8,848 nucleotides of DNA from Anaerolineales bacterium UBA6663. GTDB taxonomy: Bacteria; Chloroflexota; Anaerolineae; Anaerolineales; UBA6663. Location of the stretch: assembly GCA_002455335.1 (NCBI GenBank), contig DKKP01000090.1:1-8848 (forward strand), given 5' to 3'. The notes under the pieces were generated by a model. It was not told the origin of the DNA. It worked only from the letters and a program-made list of their open reading frames with translations, and did not search any database. Position numbers and translations under genes: made by a program. Every line of letters begins with the position of its first letter. Within the stretch, counting starts at the first letter, position 1. Below are positions 1-7,600 of this stretch, piece after piece.

Positions 1-291
1 GATCGGCGCAGCCAGCTGATACAGGGCGGCCTGGTATTGCAGATCCACGATATCGACCGCCTCACGCGCCGCCCACCGGCGCGCCGCCCACAACGAGCGC
101 CAGCCCCAGCGCGCCGGTCCGCGATACACCTGCACCCCGGGGTCAGGCTGCGGGTCGGGCAGCGCCGTCCGCGTCGTCAACACACGCACCTCATGCCCGA
201 CGGCAACCAGCGCCAGGGCCAGCTGTCGGGTGAAGTCGCCGACGCCGCCCGGCTGCGGTGGATACTCGCCCGTGATCAGCCCGATACGCAT
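1..291 (-). CDS. Glycosyltransferase family 4, N-terminal fragment (runs off the left edge)
   Basis: Reading the minus strand from the ATG at 289-291 gives 97 codons open to the window edge. The protein starts MRIGLITGEYPPQPGGVGDF. The phrase EYPPQPGGVGDFTRQLALAL (residues 9-28), followed by a GHEVRVLTT strand, is the glycine-rich N-terminal loop and first helix of GT-B fold, family 4 glycosyltransferases, which transfer sugars from nucleotide donors to lipid-linked or surface glycans. Only the acceptor-side domain start is visible; the donor-binding E-x7-E region is outside the window, so donor and acceptor cannot be called. An AGG-type ribosome site (GCGAGGC) lies about 8 nt before the ATG, and the GT2 gene ends only 14 nt upstream, so the two are probably cotranscribed. 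I am confident of the family and unsure of the substrate. Confidence 0.88.
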   Translation of the reverse strand, partial: MRIGLITGEYPPQPGGVGDFTRQLALALVAVGHEVRVLTTRTALPDPQPDPGVQVYRGPARWGWRSLWAARRWAAREAVDIVDLQYQAALYQLAAPI

Positions 292-305
292 CGCAGTAGC
301 CTCGC

Positions 306-1211
306 TCACAGCCTCGCGAGCACGTGCAGATAATCGGCGACGCGCTGCGCGCGCAGCGGCCGACGGTGGCCGATCAACCATTTGCAGGCTTCGATCACGG
401 CCTGCCCCACGAAGTTGAGGCGCAATACCCAGGTCAACACGGCCGCCTGGAGAGCGCCGTGGTGTTTGCGGAAGTACCGGATCTTGCTGCGGTTGAATCG
501 CAGGTGGGTGGCGGCGCGCACCTGGGCGCTCGACTGCCCCTCGAAGTGCGTGACCCGAGCCTCAGGCACATGCGCGATCCGCCAGCCGGCTGCCTTGAGC
601 CGGCGGCACAGGTCGAGCTCTTCGGAGTACATGAAGAAACCCTCATCGAAGCCGCCAACCTGGCGCACGGCATCGGCGCGCAGCAGCAGCGCTGCCCCAA
701 CCAGCCAATCGACCTCGACTGGTCGATCGGACGGCCAATCCTCACCATAGTACGCCGCGAGCACCCCGCGTGGCGCAAGCGAACGCAGCCAGGTCGACTC
801 GAAGATCGCGGTCTGCAACGTCGGGAAACGACGACGGCTTGATTGCGACGTGCCGTTACCGTACACAAGGCTCGGCCCGACGCACGCGGTCTCGGGGTGC
901 GTCTCGAGATATTTCGACAGCGTCTCGATCGCGCCGGGCGCGACTGCGGTATCGGGGTTGAGCACCATCCAGAGGGCGCCGCGGGCGGCGGCGAAGCCGA
1001 GATTGTTCCCGCGGCTATAGCCCAGGTTATCGCGACTCGTGATCAGATGAACTTTTGGGAAGGTGGCGGCCACGCGCTCGGGCGTGCCATCGGTCGAGGC
1101 GGAATCGACGACGATGACCTCGACCTCGGGGTCATCGAGCGGCAACGAACTCAGACATCCCAGCAGGAGTTCGCTGACGTTCCACGAGACGATGATGATC
1201 GAGAGGCGCAC
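306..1211 (-). CDS. Glycosyltransferase family 2, rhamnosyltransferase-like
   Basis: A 301-residue GT-A fold glycosyltransferase. Residues 3-10 (LSIIIVSW) and VIVVDSASTDGT (32-43) form the nucleotide-binding start. LNPD (84-87) occupies the position of the metal-binding DxD motif, as is common in the WbbL-like branch. VGAALLLRAD (171-180) and GGFDEGFFMYSEELDLCRR (186-204) are the acceptor and catalytic-base segment typical of bacterial rhamnosyltransferases and related GT2 enzymes. HFEGQSS (222-228) is the usual C-terminal loop. About 50 residues follow, with mildly hydrophobic helices that may touch the membrane. The start is GTG at 1209-1211, 6 nt after the stop of the prenyl synthase, with no good ribosome site of its own, so translation is probably coupled to the upstream gene. 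With rmd and gmd upstream, a GDP-D-rhamnose or GDP-mannose donor is plausible, but that is inferred from context only. Confidence 0.93.
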   Translation of the reverse strand: MRLSIIIVSWNVSELLLGCLSSLPLDDPEVEVIVVDSASTDGTPERVAATFPKVHLITSRDNLGYSRGNNLGFAAARGALWMVLNPDTAVAPGAIETLSKYLETHPETACVGPSLVYGNGTSQSSRRRFPTLQTAIFESTWLRSLAPRGVLAAYYGEDWPSDRPVEVDWLVGAALLLRADAVRQVGGFDEGFFMYSEELDLCRRLKAAGWRIAHVPEARVTHFEGQSSAQVRAATHLRFNRSKIRYFRKHHGALQAAVLTWVLRLNFVGQAVIEACKWLIGHRRPLRAQRVADYLHVLARL

Positions 1212-1217
1212 AACGGC

Positions 1218-2216
1218 TCAGAGATCCCGGGTGACGAAAGCGGTGGCCAGGTCGGCCAGGGCCTGGCGATAGCCGTTGTCGGGCGCAGAGGCAAGTGCGG
1301 CGACGCCACGCGCGACGTAGGCACGCGCCTCATCGAGCGCGGCCTGGATCGCACCCGAGGCGCGGACCGAGTCGACGACGCGCGCGACGAGCGTCGCATC
1401 GCCGGCGCGGCCGTTCAGCAGCGCCGCGACATTCGGGTCGTCGGGGCGGCCCTCCAGGTACAGCAGCGCCGGCAGGGTGAACAGGCCTTGTTGCAGATCG
1501 CTGCCGACCGGCTTGCCCAGATGGCTGGCATCGGCCGTGAAGTCGAGGATGTCGTCCATGATCTGGAACGCGATCCCGACCTCGCGGCCGTACACGCTCA
1601 TCGCGGCGACAAGTGCCGGCGCTGCGCCGGCCAGGAACGCCGGCCCCTCGGCCGCCGTGACGAAGAGCGAGCCGGTCTTGCCGAAGATGCGTTTGTAGTA
1701 GCCTTCGCGCGTCGGATGCCCGCGGCCGTTGAACATCTGATTGAGCTCGCCGTTGACCATCGTCATCAGAGTCCGGGCGAACGAGCGCATCACGGCGACG
1801 TTGTCGGTTTGCGCGGCGAGATCGGCCGCGCGGCCGAAGAGGAAGTCCCCGGCCAATACGGTGGCCGAGGCGTTCCACTGGGTGTTGAGCGTCGCCTGGC
1901 CGCGGCGCAACAACGCGCCATCGATCAGGTCGTCGTGGACGAGCGATGCCGTATGCAGCATCTCGAGCGCCGCGCCGAGATACGCGATCGGCCCGGGCGC
2001 TGCGCCGAGCATCCGGCCGGCCAGCACAGTCATCGCCGGGCGGACCCGCTTGCCGCCGGCCGCGATCAGGTACTCGATCGCCCGATGCAACGCCTCGTTC
2101 TCGTCCACGGCCGTCTCGCGCATCCGCGCCTCGACCTGCGCCATGTCGGGCTGGATCAGGGCCAGCAACTCGGCCATGGTCTTTGGACGTGTGTCGGCCA
2201 TCGTTGTGGTCAGCAT
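1218..2216 (-). CDS. Long-chain trans-polyprenyl diphosphate synthase
   Basis: Head-to-tail prenyltransferase that condenses isopentenyl diphosphate onto an allylic diphosphate to make a long all-trans polyprenyl chain, used for menaquinone side chains or as a carrier precursor. With the ATG at 2216 as residue 1 (332 aa), GGKRVRP is at 54-60, the first aspartate-rich motif DDLID at 95-99 and the second motif DDILD at 221-225. The residue five places before the first motif is a small alanine (A90). In this family a small residue there leaves the tunnel open and goes with long products (about C30-C50) rather than C15/C20. The start is chosen at the ATG of ATGCTGA, which overlaps the tatD stop by 7 nt and has GGGAG 8 nt upstream. 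A GTG 15 nt earlier is possible but lacks a placed ribosome site; the ATG at 2201 is a third option. It probably depends on tatD translation. Confidence 0.93.
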   Translation of the reverse strand: MLTTTMADTRPKTMAELLALIQPDMAQVEARMRETAVDENEALHRAIEYLIAAGGKRVRPAMTVLAGRMLGAAPGPIAYLGAALEMLHTASLVHDDLIDGALLRRGQATLNTQWNASATVLAGDFLFGRAADLAAQTDNVAVMRSFARTLMTMVNGELNQMFNGRGHPTREGYYKRIFGKTGSLFVTAAEGPAFLAGAAPALVAAMSVYGREVGIAFQIMDDILDFTADASHLGKPVGSDLQQGLFTLPALLYLEGRPDDPNVAALLNGRAGDATLVARVVDSVRASGAIQAALDEARAYVARGVAALASAPDNGYRQALADLATAFVTRDL

Positions 2217-2989
2217 ACCGGCGACTCCCACCGGAAGAGACGGGCGGCATTGGCCGTCGTCGCGGCTGCGACGGCCTCATACGTCGTCCCCCGGATCACA
2301 GCCAACGCTTCGGCGACAAGCCGGACATGGGCTGGTTCATTGCGCTTCCCCCGAAACGGAACCGGCGTCAGATAGGGCGCATCGGTTTCGATCAGGATTC
2401 GATCGAGCGGCGCCTGCGCGAAGATCGCGCGTAATTCGTCGCTCTTCTTGTACGTCAGCGGACCGTCGACCCCCAGGTAGAACCCAAGCGTCAGAGCATC
2501 TTCCGCCATCCGTGCATCGCCTGAAAAGGCGTGCAGCACGACCCCGCCCGCAGGCCTTAGCTCCCTCAGCAGGCGCAATACGGGCTCGTGCGCCTCACGG
2601 TCATGGACGATGACCGGGAGCCCACTAGCGTCCGCAAACGCCAATTGGGCTCGAAAATCACGCTCCTGGTCGGATTGTGATTTTTTTCTCCAATACAAGT
2701 CTATCCCAATTTCACCTATTGCGACAACCTTGGGATGGTTGGCGAGCCCACTGAGTTGCCCCAACACATCGGAGCTTATGTCCATTAGCTCGTTGGGATG
2801 GATCCCAACCGCGGCCCACACGTCTTCATGGGTTTCTGCCAGGGCGATGGCGCGCCGACAGGTCGCAAGATCCACCCCTGGGATCAGGATCTTCTCCACC
2901 GCGGAGTCGCGCGCGCGCTGCAGAACCTGGTCCCGATCCTCGTCAAATTGTGGGAAATCCAGGTGACAATGCGTGTCGATCAGGGCCAT
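2210..2989 (-). CDS. tatD: TatD family metal-dependent deoxyribonuclease
   Basis: A 259-residue TatD-type TIM-barrel hydrolase, the normal size for the family, whose members are Mg-dependent 3'-5' exonucleases linked to DNA repair and turnover. All metal ligands are visible: the N-terminal H-x-H (H7 and H9 in DTHCHLD), GIHP (62-65), E93 in GEIGID, H129 in VIVHDRE, H153 in LHAFSG and D203 in ETDAPYL. The ATG at 2987-2989 is chosen because the protein family starts at exactly this MALIDTHCHLD sequence. The reading frame stays open 44 codons further upstream, but that part is basic, low-complexity and translated from the repeat array. No Shine-Dalgarno sits at normal distance; instead TACAAT ends 8 nt before the ATG (see promoter entry). 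Its stop overlaps the prenyl synthase start. The gene looks like a housekeeping passenger between the sugar genes and the lipid/glycosyltransferase genes. Confidence 0.96.
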   Translation of the reverse strand: MALIDTHCHLDFPQFDEDRDQVLQRARDSAVEKILIPGVDLATCRRAIALAETHEDVWAAVGIHPNELMDISSDVLGQLSGLANHPKVVAIGEIGIDLYWRKKSQSDQERDFRAQLAFADASGLPVIVHDREAHEPVLRLLRELRPAGGVVLHAFSGDARMAEDALTLGFYLGVDGPLTYKKSDELRAIFAQAPLDRILIETDAPYLTPVPFRGKRNEPAHVRLVAEALAVIRGTTYEAVAAATTANAARLFRWESPVC

Positions 2990-2997
2990 TCCTACGC

Positions 2998-3003
2998 ATT
3001 GTA
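2998..3003 (-). promoter_or_regulatory. Possible -10 box (TACAAT) just before tatD
   Basis: On the minus strand TACAAT matches the sigma-70 -10 consensus at 5 of 6 positions and ends 8 nt before the tatD ATG. Transcription starting about 7 nt downstream would begin essentially at the start codon, giving a leaderless message, which would explain the lack of a spaced ribosome site. The matching -35 position (TTACGC, 17 bp upstream) is poor, so this is a weak call that a chance match could explain. Confidence 0.33.
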
Positions 3004-3030
3004 CTCTGGCGAGGGCCGGAGCGTAAGGGG

Positions 3031-3124
3031 ACGTGGAGCGGGAAGCGTAGAGCGGGGAGCGGGTGCGTGGAGCAAAGCTCGCCCTACGCACCACGCCCAA
3101 CGCGCCACGCACTACGCACAACGC
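3031..3124. repeat. Opposed arrays of degenerate GC-rich heptamers between the phosphohexomutase gene and tatD
   Basis: The 136-nt spacer 2990-3125 is mostly repeat. On the plus strand the left array (3031-3071) reads ACGTGGA, GCGGGAA, GCGTAGA, GCGGGGA, GCGGGT (one base short), GCGTGGA. The right array (3080-3121) reads CGCCCTA, CGCACCA, CGCCCAA, CGCGCCA, CGCACTA, CGCACAA, then CGC. Read on the minus strand, the right units are also GCG-N-R-G-type heptamers (GCGTAGT, GCGTGGT, GCGTAGG and so on), so the two arrays share a consensus and face each other. At the centre, GGTGCGT (3062-3068) pairs with ACGCACC (3086-3092), with GAGC-AAA-GCTC (3070-3080) inside it. There is no run of T after the stem on either side, so it does not look like a normal intrinsic terminator. 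Confidence 0.8.
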
Positions 3125-3125
3125 T

Positions 3126-4559
3126 TCAGCGCAAACCAGCCACCTTCAGCCCATCCTCCAGAACGGGCTTGACGAGCGCCGGGTCGAGCACCTCGCAGTA
3201 CACGCGGATCAGGGGCTCGGTGCCCGAGAAGCGCACAAGGCACCAACCCCCACCGTCGGCGAACACGAACTTGAAGCCGTCCGTGGTGTCGATCCGCTCG
3301 ACCACAAGGCCGCCGAACGTGATGCCGGGCTGCGCGGCGGCCACGCGTCGGCGCACGGCCTCACGCTGATCGTTCGGGAACTGCGTGTCGATCCGATCGT
3401 AGTAGTGCGCGCCGACTTTGTCGAACAACATCTGCAGCAGCTGCGACGGCTTCTTGCCGGTTTTGACCATGAAGTCTAGAAACAGCAGGTTGCCGAGGAT
3501 GCCGTCGCGCTCCGGGACGTTGCCCTTGAAGGCGTAACCGCCCGACTCCTCGCCGCCGATCAGGGCGTCGGTCTCGACCATCTTGGGCGCCACATACTTG
3601 AAGCCGACGCCTGTCTCGTGCACGGGCACGCCGTACAGCTTGCCGAGCTTGTCGAGCATGTTGCCGCTGCTCAGAGTCTTGACGATCGGGCCGCGTTGCC
3701 CGCGGATCTCGAGCAGGTAGAACGCGACGAGCGCGAAGACCTGCAGCTGGTTGAGGAAGCGCCCGTTCTCGTCGCCGATGCCCATGCGGTCGGCGTCGCC
3801 GTCCGTGATGCAGAGTACGTCAGCGCCCCGCTCCACAGTAGTCCGCAGGCCGACGTCGATGTTCGGCTGGATCGGCTCAGGCCGGCGCATCTCGGGGAAG
3901 GACGGGTTTCTCGTGGCATGGATCTCCTCGACCACGGTCTTGCCGCCCTCGAGCAAGCGCAGGAACCAACCGCCGCCATTGCCCCACATCGCGTCGATCA
4001 GCACCTTGAAGCCGGCACCTCGGATGGCGTCGAGGTCGACCAGCTTCTTGACGTTCTCGATGTACGCAATCGACGCATCGAACTTGCGCACCAGCCCATC
4101 GGCCAGCGCCTGTGCCAGCGGCACGGTCTTGACGCCCTCGCTGCCCGGGATCAGGCTCTCGATCAGCTTGAGCCCCTCGGGGTCGATCGCGCCGCCGTTC
4201 GGGTCGCGGACCTTGAAGCCGTTATCCGAAGGCGGGTTATGCGAAGCCGTGATGTTGATCGCGCCAACCGCTTTCTTGTCGACGACAGCGTAGGCGATCA
4301 CGGGCGTGGGCGCGGGGCCGTCGGTGAGCCACACCTTGAGCCCGTTTGCGGCCAGCACCTCGGCCACAGCCGCCGCAAAAGACTCCGATTGAAAGCGCTT
4401 GTCGTGACCAACCACGACATCGCGGCCGACCCAGCCCTTGGTCAGGAGATACGACGCGAACCCCTGCGCGCAGCGGCGCACGTTGGCGAACGTGTAGTCC
4501 TCGGCGATCACGCCGCGCCAGCCATCCGTGCCGAACTTGATCACTGCTTCTTCGAGCAT
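3126..4559 (-). CDS. Alpha-D-phosphohexomutase (phosphomannomutase/phosphoglucomutase)
   Basis: A 477-residue four-domain phosphohexomutase of normal length that interconverts hexose-6-phosphate and hexose-1-phosphate in the cytoplasm. Motifs in order: FGTDGWRG (9-16); the phosphoserine loop TASHNPP with catalytic S106; the Mg-binding DGDADR (253-258); the sugar-specificity loop GEESGG (336-341); and the C-terminal phosphate-binding loop [10 protein letters not shown] (443-452). The start is the ATG at 4557-4559, with a strong GGAGGG ribosome site 5 nt upstream; the open frame reaches far upstream only by reading through the heptamer array and into gmd. GEESGG is not the GEMSGH of the well-studied PMM/PGM nor the GEESFG of dedicated phosphoglucomutases, so mannose versus glucose preference cannot be read off. 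Its place directly after rmd-gmd favours supply of mannose-1-phosphate for GDP-mannose. Confidence 0.95.
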   Translation of the reverse strand: MLEEAVIKFGTDGWRGVIAEDYTFANVRRCAQGFASYLLTKGWVGRDVVVGHDKRFQSESFAAAVAEVLAANGLKVWLTDGPAPTPVIAYAVVDKKAVGAINITASHNPPSDNGFKVRDPNGGAIDPEGLKLIESLIPGSEGVKTVPLAQALADGLVRKFDASIAYIENVKKLVDLDAIRGAGFKVLIDAMWGNGGGWFLRLLEGGKTVVEEIHATRNPSFPEMRRPEPIQPNIDVGLRTTVERGADVLCITDGDADRMGIGDENGRFLNQLQVFALVAFYLLEIRGQRGPIVKTLSSGNMLDKLGKLYGVPVHETGVGFKYVAPKMVETDALIGGEESGGYAFKGNVPERDGILGNLLFLDFMVKTGKKPSQLLQMLFDKVGAHYYDRIDTQFPNDQREAVRRRVAAAQPGITFGGLVVERIDTTDGFKFVFADGGGWCLVRFSGTEPLIRVYCEVLDPALVKPVLEDGLKVAGLR

Positions 4560-4572
4560 GAAAACCCTCCGA

Positions 4573-4647
4573 GATTGCTGATTTGCGATTGGCGATTTCC
4601 TCTTGGCGAAGAGGAAATCGCAAATCGCCAATCGCAAATCACAAATG
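4573..4647. repeat. Inverted heptamer array forming a long hairpin between gmd and the phosphohexomutase gene
   Basis: The whole 89-nt spacer is built of 7-mers. Left on the plus strand: GATTGCT, GATTTGC, GATTGGC, GATTTCC (4573-4600). Right: GGAAATC, GCAAATC, GCCAATC, GCAAATC, ACAAATG (4613-4647). The arms pair: GCGATTTCCTCTT (4592-4604) with AAGAGGAAATCGC (4609-4621), a perfect 13-bp stem around a 4-nt loop; then GATTTGCGATTG (4580-4591) with CAATCGCAAATC (4629-4640), 12 bp. The arms differ by exactly one extra heptamer (4622-4628), which bulges out. On the gmd transcript the hairpin ends 9 nt before the GGAGGG ribosome site of the phosphohexomutase gene. There is no T-run after it, so it is more likely an RNA-stabilising or attenuating element, or a neutral repeat, than a terminator. 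Confidence 0.92.
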
Positions 4648-4648
4648 A

Positions 4649-5654
<1,006 letters not shown>

Positions 5655-5658
<4 letters not shown>

Positions 5659-6638
5659 GGCGTCGATGGGGCGGCCAAATCGACCTGGGTGCGTTCGAAC
5701 GCCAATAGATCGGATAGGCTCTGGGCCAATGAAATGCGCGGCTGCCAGCCTGTGGCCGCCCGCAGTCGGGTGGCGTCGCAGATCACATCCGGCACATCCG
5801 AGGGGCGAAGCCGGGCCGGATCGATCTCGACCGTGATCGAGACAGACGACAGCTGCAACATCCGGTCCAGCAGCGACTGAATACTATGCGACTCACCCGA
5901 GCCGATGTTATAGACCTCGCCGGGCGTGCCATGCTCGAGGGCGAGCACATAGGCCCGAACGACGTCGCGCACGTCGGTGAAGTCTCGTCGAGCGCTGAGA
6001 TTACCGACCTGGATCACCGGGGGTTGCTTACCCGCCTCGATCGCCGCGATCTGCGAGGCAAAGGCGGGGGCCACGAATTTCCGGCTCTGCCGCGGGCCGA
6101 TGTGGTTGAACGGCCGGACACGGATGACAGGCAGCCCGCGCGCCAGGAAGTATTGCAGCCCGAGCATATCTTGCGTGACCTTGCTCACGCCATAAGGGCT
6201 GTCTGGGCGCAACGGGTGTGTCTCGCGGATCGGCAGTTCGGCAGGAGCGACGCGCCCGTACTCCTCCATCGAGCCGACGGCCAGGAAACGCGGGGTCAAC
6301 TTCTCGGCGACTGCCGCTTCGAGCAGGTTGAGCTGGGCCCGGCCGTTGATCTCAAGCGTCCCCCACGGATCTGCCCAACTCTGCCCGACAAAAGCCTGGC
6401 CGGCGAGGTGATACACATAGTCGGGGCGGACCTGCGCCAGCACCTGTCGGGCTGCCGCCGGGTCGAGCAGGTCGAGCTTGATGTGCCGCGCCGCTGCGGC
6501 CTCTCCCAGACGCGGGTTGGGGCCCGTGCGATCGCTTGTCCAGACGGCCAGATCGGGCCTTGACCGCAGAAATTCGACAAGATAGGTGCCGGCGAAGCCG
6601 CTGCCGCCCGTAATGAGGACTGTGGAAGTGTGGGTCAT
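5655..6638 (-). CDS. rmd: GDP-6-deoxy-D-mannose (GDP-D-rhamnose) reductase, Rmd type
   Basis: A 327-residue extended short-chain dehydrogenase expected to reduce the 4-keto group of GDP-4-keto-6-deoxymannose to give GDP-D-rhamnose. It shows VLITGGSGFAG (7-17) for NAD(P) binding, YHLAGQAFVGQSW (76-88), VGSMEEYG with S123 in the catalytic serine position, the SPYGVSK Tyr-Lys pair (Y149, K153), RPFNHIGPRQ (175-184) and VGNLSARRDFTDVRDVVRAY (211-230). The RPFNHIGPRQ segment together with the adjacent gmd fits Rmd better than GDP-fucose synthase (Fcl) or UDP-glucose epimerase. A GDP-6-deoxy-D-talose synthase has a similar sequence and cannot be excluded. The start is the ATG at 6636-6638, which has no clear Shine-Dalgarno. 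It is the first gene of the leftward cluster, facing the S1-domain gene across a 172-nt divergent region. Confidence 0.9.
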
Positions 6639-6649
6639 AGAGCGACCCC

Positions 6650-6655
6650 ATTATA
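6650..6655 (-). promoter_or_regulatory. -10 box (TATAAT) for rmd and the leftward cluster
   Basis: A perfect TATAAT on the minus strand ends 11 nt before the rmd ATG, putting the expected transcription start only about 4-5 nt before the start codon. The bases 16-18 bp upstream are G-rich and do not resemble a -35 box, nor is there a TG extension, so an activator may be needed or the match is fortuitous. It is the best candidate for the cluster promoter because nothing else stands between rmd and the divergent S1 gene. Confidence 0.5.
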
Positions 6656-6666
6656 CCGAATCGCCT

Positions 6667-6696
6667 TTGACAGCCCCCGCGCCCCCTGGGTATAAT
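6667..6696 (+). promoter_or_regulatory. Consensus sigma-70-type promoter for the S1-domain gene
   Basis: TTGACA (6667-6672) and TATAAT (6691-6696), both perfect consensus hexamers, are separated by 18 bp of very GC-rich spacer. Expected transcription start is about 6703, leaving a leader of about 107 nt before the GTG at 6811. This predicts strong constitutive expression by the housekeeping sigma factor. The element overlaps the region upstream of the rmd -10 box, so polymerases at the two promoters may compete. Confidence 0.85.
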
Positions 6697-6797
6697 TAAA
6701 AACTGCGCGCCCGACGACGCACGATCTGCTCTTGCCTCGCCAAACTGCTGGTGCGCCCAACGAAAAACTTCTCCGCATCCCGCGGTGACTTGTAACT

Positions 6798-6803
6798 GGA
6801 GGA
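6798..6803 (+). promoter_or_regulatory. Ribosome binding site fixing the GTG start of the S1-domain gene
   Basis: GGAGGA lies 7 nt before the GTG at 6811. It is a strong Shine-Dalgarno at ideal spacing and supports GTG as the true start. The leader from about 6703 to this site (about 95 nt) holds no ORF and no clear hairpin that I can see. Confidence 0.8.
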
Positions 6804-6810
6804 CGTACCC

Positions 6811-7515
6811 GTGACCGACACACAAACGGCGGCCCCAAGCCGTCTCGAAGATCTCAAACCGAAGATGGCCTTGACCGGCACGGTCAAGAAGATCGAGTTG
6901 TTCGGCGCCTTCGTCGACGTTGGCGTCGGACGCGACGGTCTTGTGCATATCTCGGCGCTCAAACCCGAGCGCGTCAACAACGTCGCCGATGTCGTCAAAG
7001 AGGGCGATACGGTGACGGTCTGGGTCAAGAAGGTCGATGCCGAGCAAGGCCGCCTCGACCTGACGATGGTCCAGCCGCTGGGTGTGGAATGGGGCGAGCT
7101 CAAGCGCGGGCAGCGCTTCACGGGCAAGGTCGTCAAGCTCGAGAAGTTCGGGGCCTTTGTCGATATCGGCGCCGAGCGCCCTGGCCTTGTCCATATCAGC
7201 GAGGTCGCGGCCTATCGGGTCGAAGACATCAAAGAGGCGCTGAAGGACAACCAGGAAGTTCAGGTGCAGATCCTGGGCGTCGATCCGCGCAAGAAGCAGA
7301 TCAAGCTCAGCATCAAGGCTGTCGAGCTCGCCGAGATGAGCGAAGCCGTCGAAGAGGATGAGGCGCCCGAGGCCAACCTCACGGCCATGCAGCTCGCCTT
7401 CCGCAAGGCGCAGGATGCGGCGCGCGCTGCAGCACGCAACAAGGGTCGCGATCGCCGCGACCGTGTGGTGCAGGAAGACCTGCTCAGCCGCACACTGGCC
7501 AATCGGCCCAAATAG
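6811..7515 (+). CDS. Two-S1-domain RNA-binding protein
   Basis: A 234-residue protein with two S1 (OB-fold) RNA-binding domains. The first is about residues 20-87 (GTVKKIELFGAFVDVG, then GLVHIS at 43-48). The second is about residues 101-169 (GKVVKLEKFGAFVDIG, then GLVHIS at 125-130, ending KKQIKLSIKA). The two are clearly duplicates of each other. After residue 172 comes an acidic stretch (175-186, EMSEAVEEDEAPE-like), then an Ala/Arg-rich, probably helical basic tail (193-218) rich in K and R that may also touch RNA. Ribosomal protein S1 of most bacteria has four to six S1 domains, so this is a short S1-like protein. It could be a minimal ribosomal S1 equivalent, a translation or RNA-turnover factor, or a general regulator of the YugI/CvfB sort. 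It is monocistronic, with a consensus promoter and its own terminator, suggesting high expression. Confidence 0.93.
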   Translation: MTDTQTAAPSRLEDLKPKMALTGTVKKIELFGAFVDVGVGRDGLVHISALKPERVNNVADVVKEGDTVTVWVKKVDAEQGRLDLTMVQPLGVEWGELKRGQRFTGKVVKLEKFGAFVDIGAERPGLVHISEVAAYRVEDIKEALKDNQEVQVQILGVDPRKKQIKLSIKAVELAEMSEAVEEDEAPEANLTAMQLAFRKAQDAARAAARNKGRDRRDRVVQEDLLSRTLANRPK

Positions 7516-7548
7516 CCTCGGCGGGGACGTCCCAGTCGGAGAATACAG

Positions 7549-7580
7549 AAAGGCGCTGCATGGCAGCGCCTTTCTTGTTT
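7549..7580 (+). terminator. Intrinsic terminator of the S1-domain gene, possibly bidirectional
   Basis: AAAGGCGCTGC (7549-7559) pairs perfectly over 11 bp with GCAGCGCCTTT (7563-7573) around an ATG triloop, followed by CTTGTTT (7574-7580). It sits 34 nt after the S1 gene stop. Read on the minus strand, the stem is followed by CTGTATT, so it may also stop transcription of the convergent small gene that ends at 7601. Confidence 0.93.
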
Positions 7581-7600
7581 AGCTTGCGGGTCGCGACGGA

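Noticed and set aside
843..2375. A 510-codon open frame on the plus strand opposite the GT2 and prenyl synthase genes
   Set aside because: It is antisense to two genes with full motif sets, its translation is an Arg/Gly/Asp-rich composition typical of GC-rich shadow frames, and it crosses gene boundaries.
2990..3121. 44-residue N-terminal extension of TatD
   Set aside because: Encoded by the GC-rich heptamer array, basic and low-complexity, with no counterpart in the TatD family.
4580..4640. Intrinsic terminator between gmd and the phosphohexomutase gene
   Set aside because: The stem is long, but no T-run follows on the transcribed minus strand (a ribosome site follows instead), and the arms are a repeat array.
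3031..4647. CRISPR array interpretation of the repeats
   Set aside because: Units are 7 bp, contiguous and without unique spacers; no cas genes are present.
6703..6797. Riboswitch or autoregulatory structure in the S1 gene leader
   Set aside because: I could not find a consistent stem pattern or known motif; only a loose similarity between 6703-6717 and 6749-6763, which is too imperfect to support a call.
6352..7194. A 280-codon minus-strand frame across the rmd-S1 intergenic region
   Set aside because: Spans a divergent promoter region and is antisense to the S1 domains; no recognisable domain.
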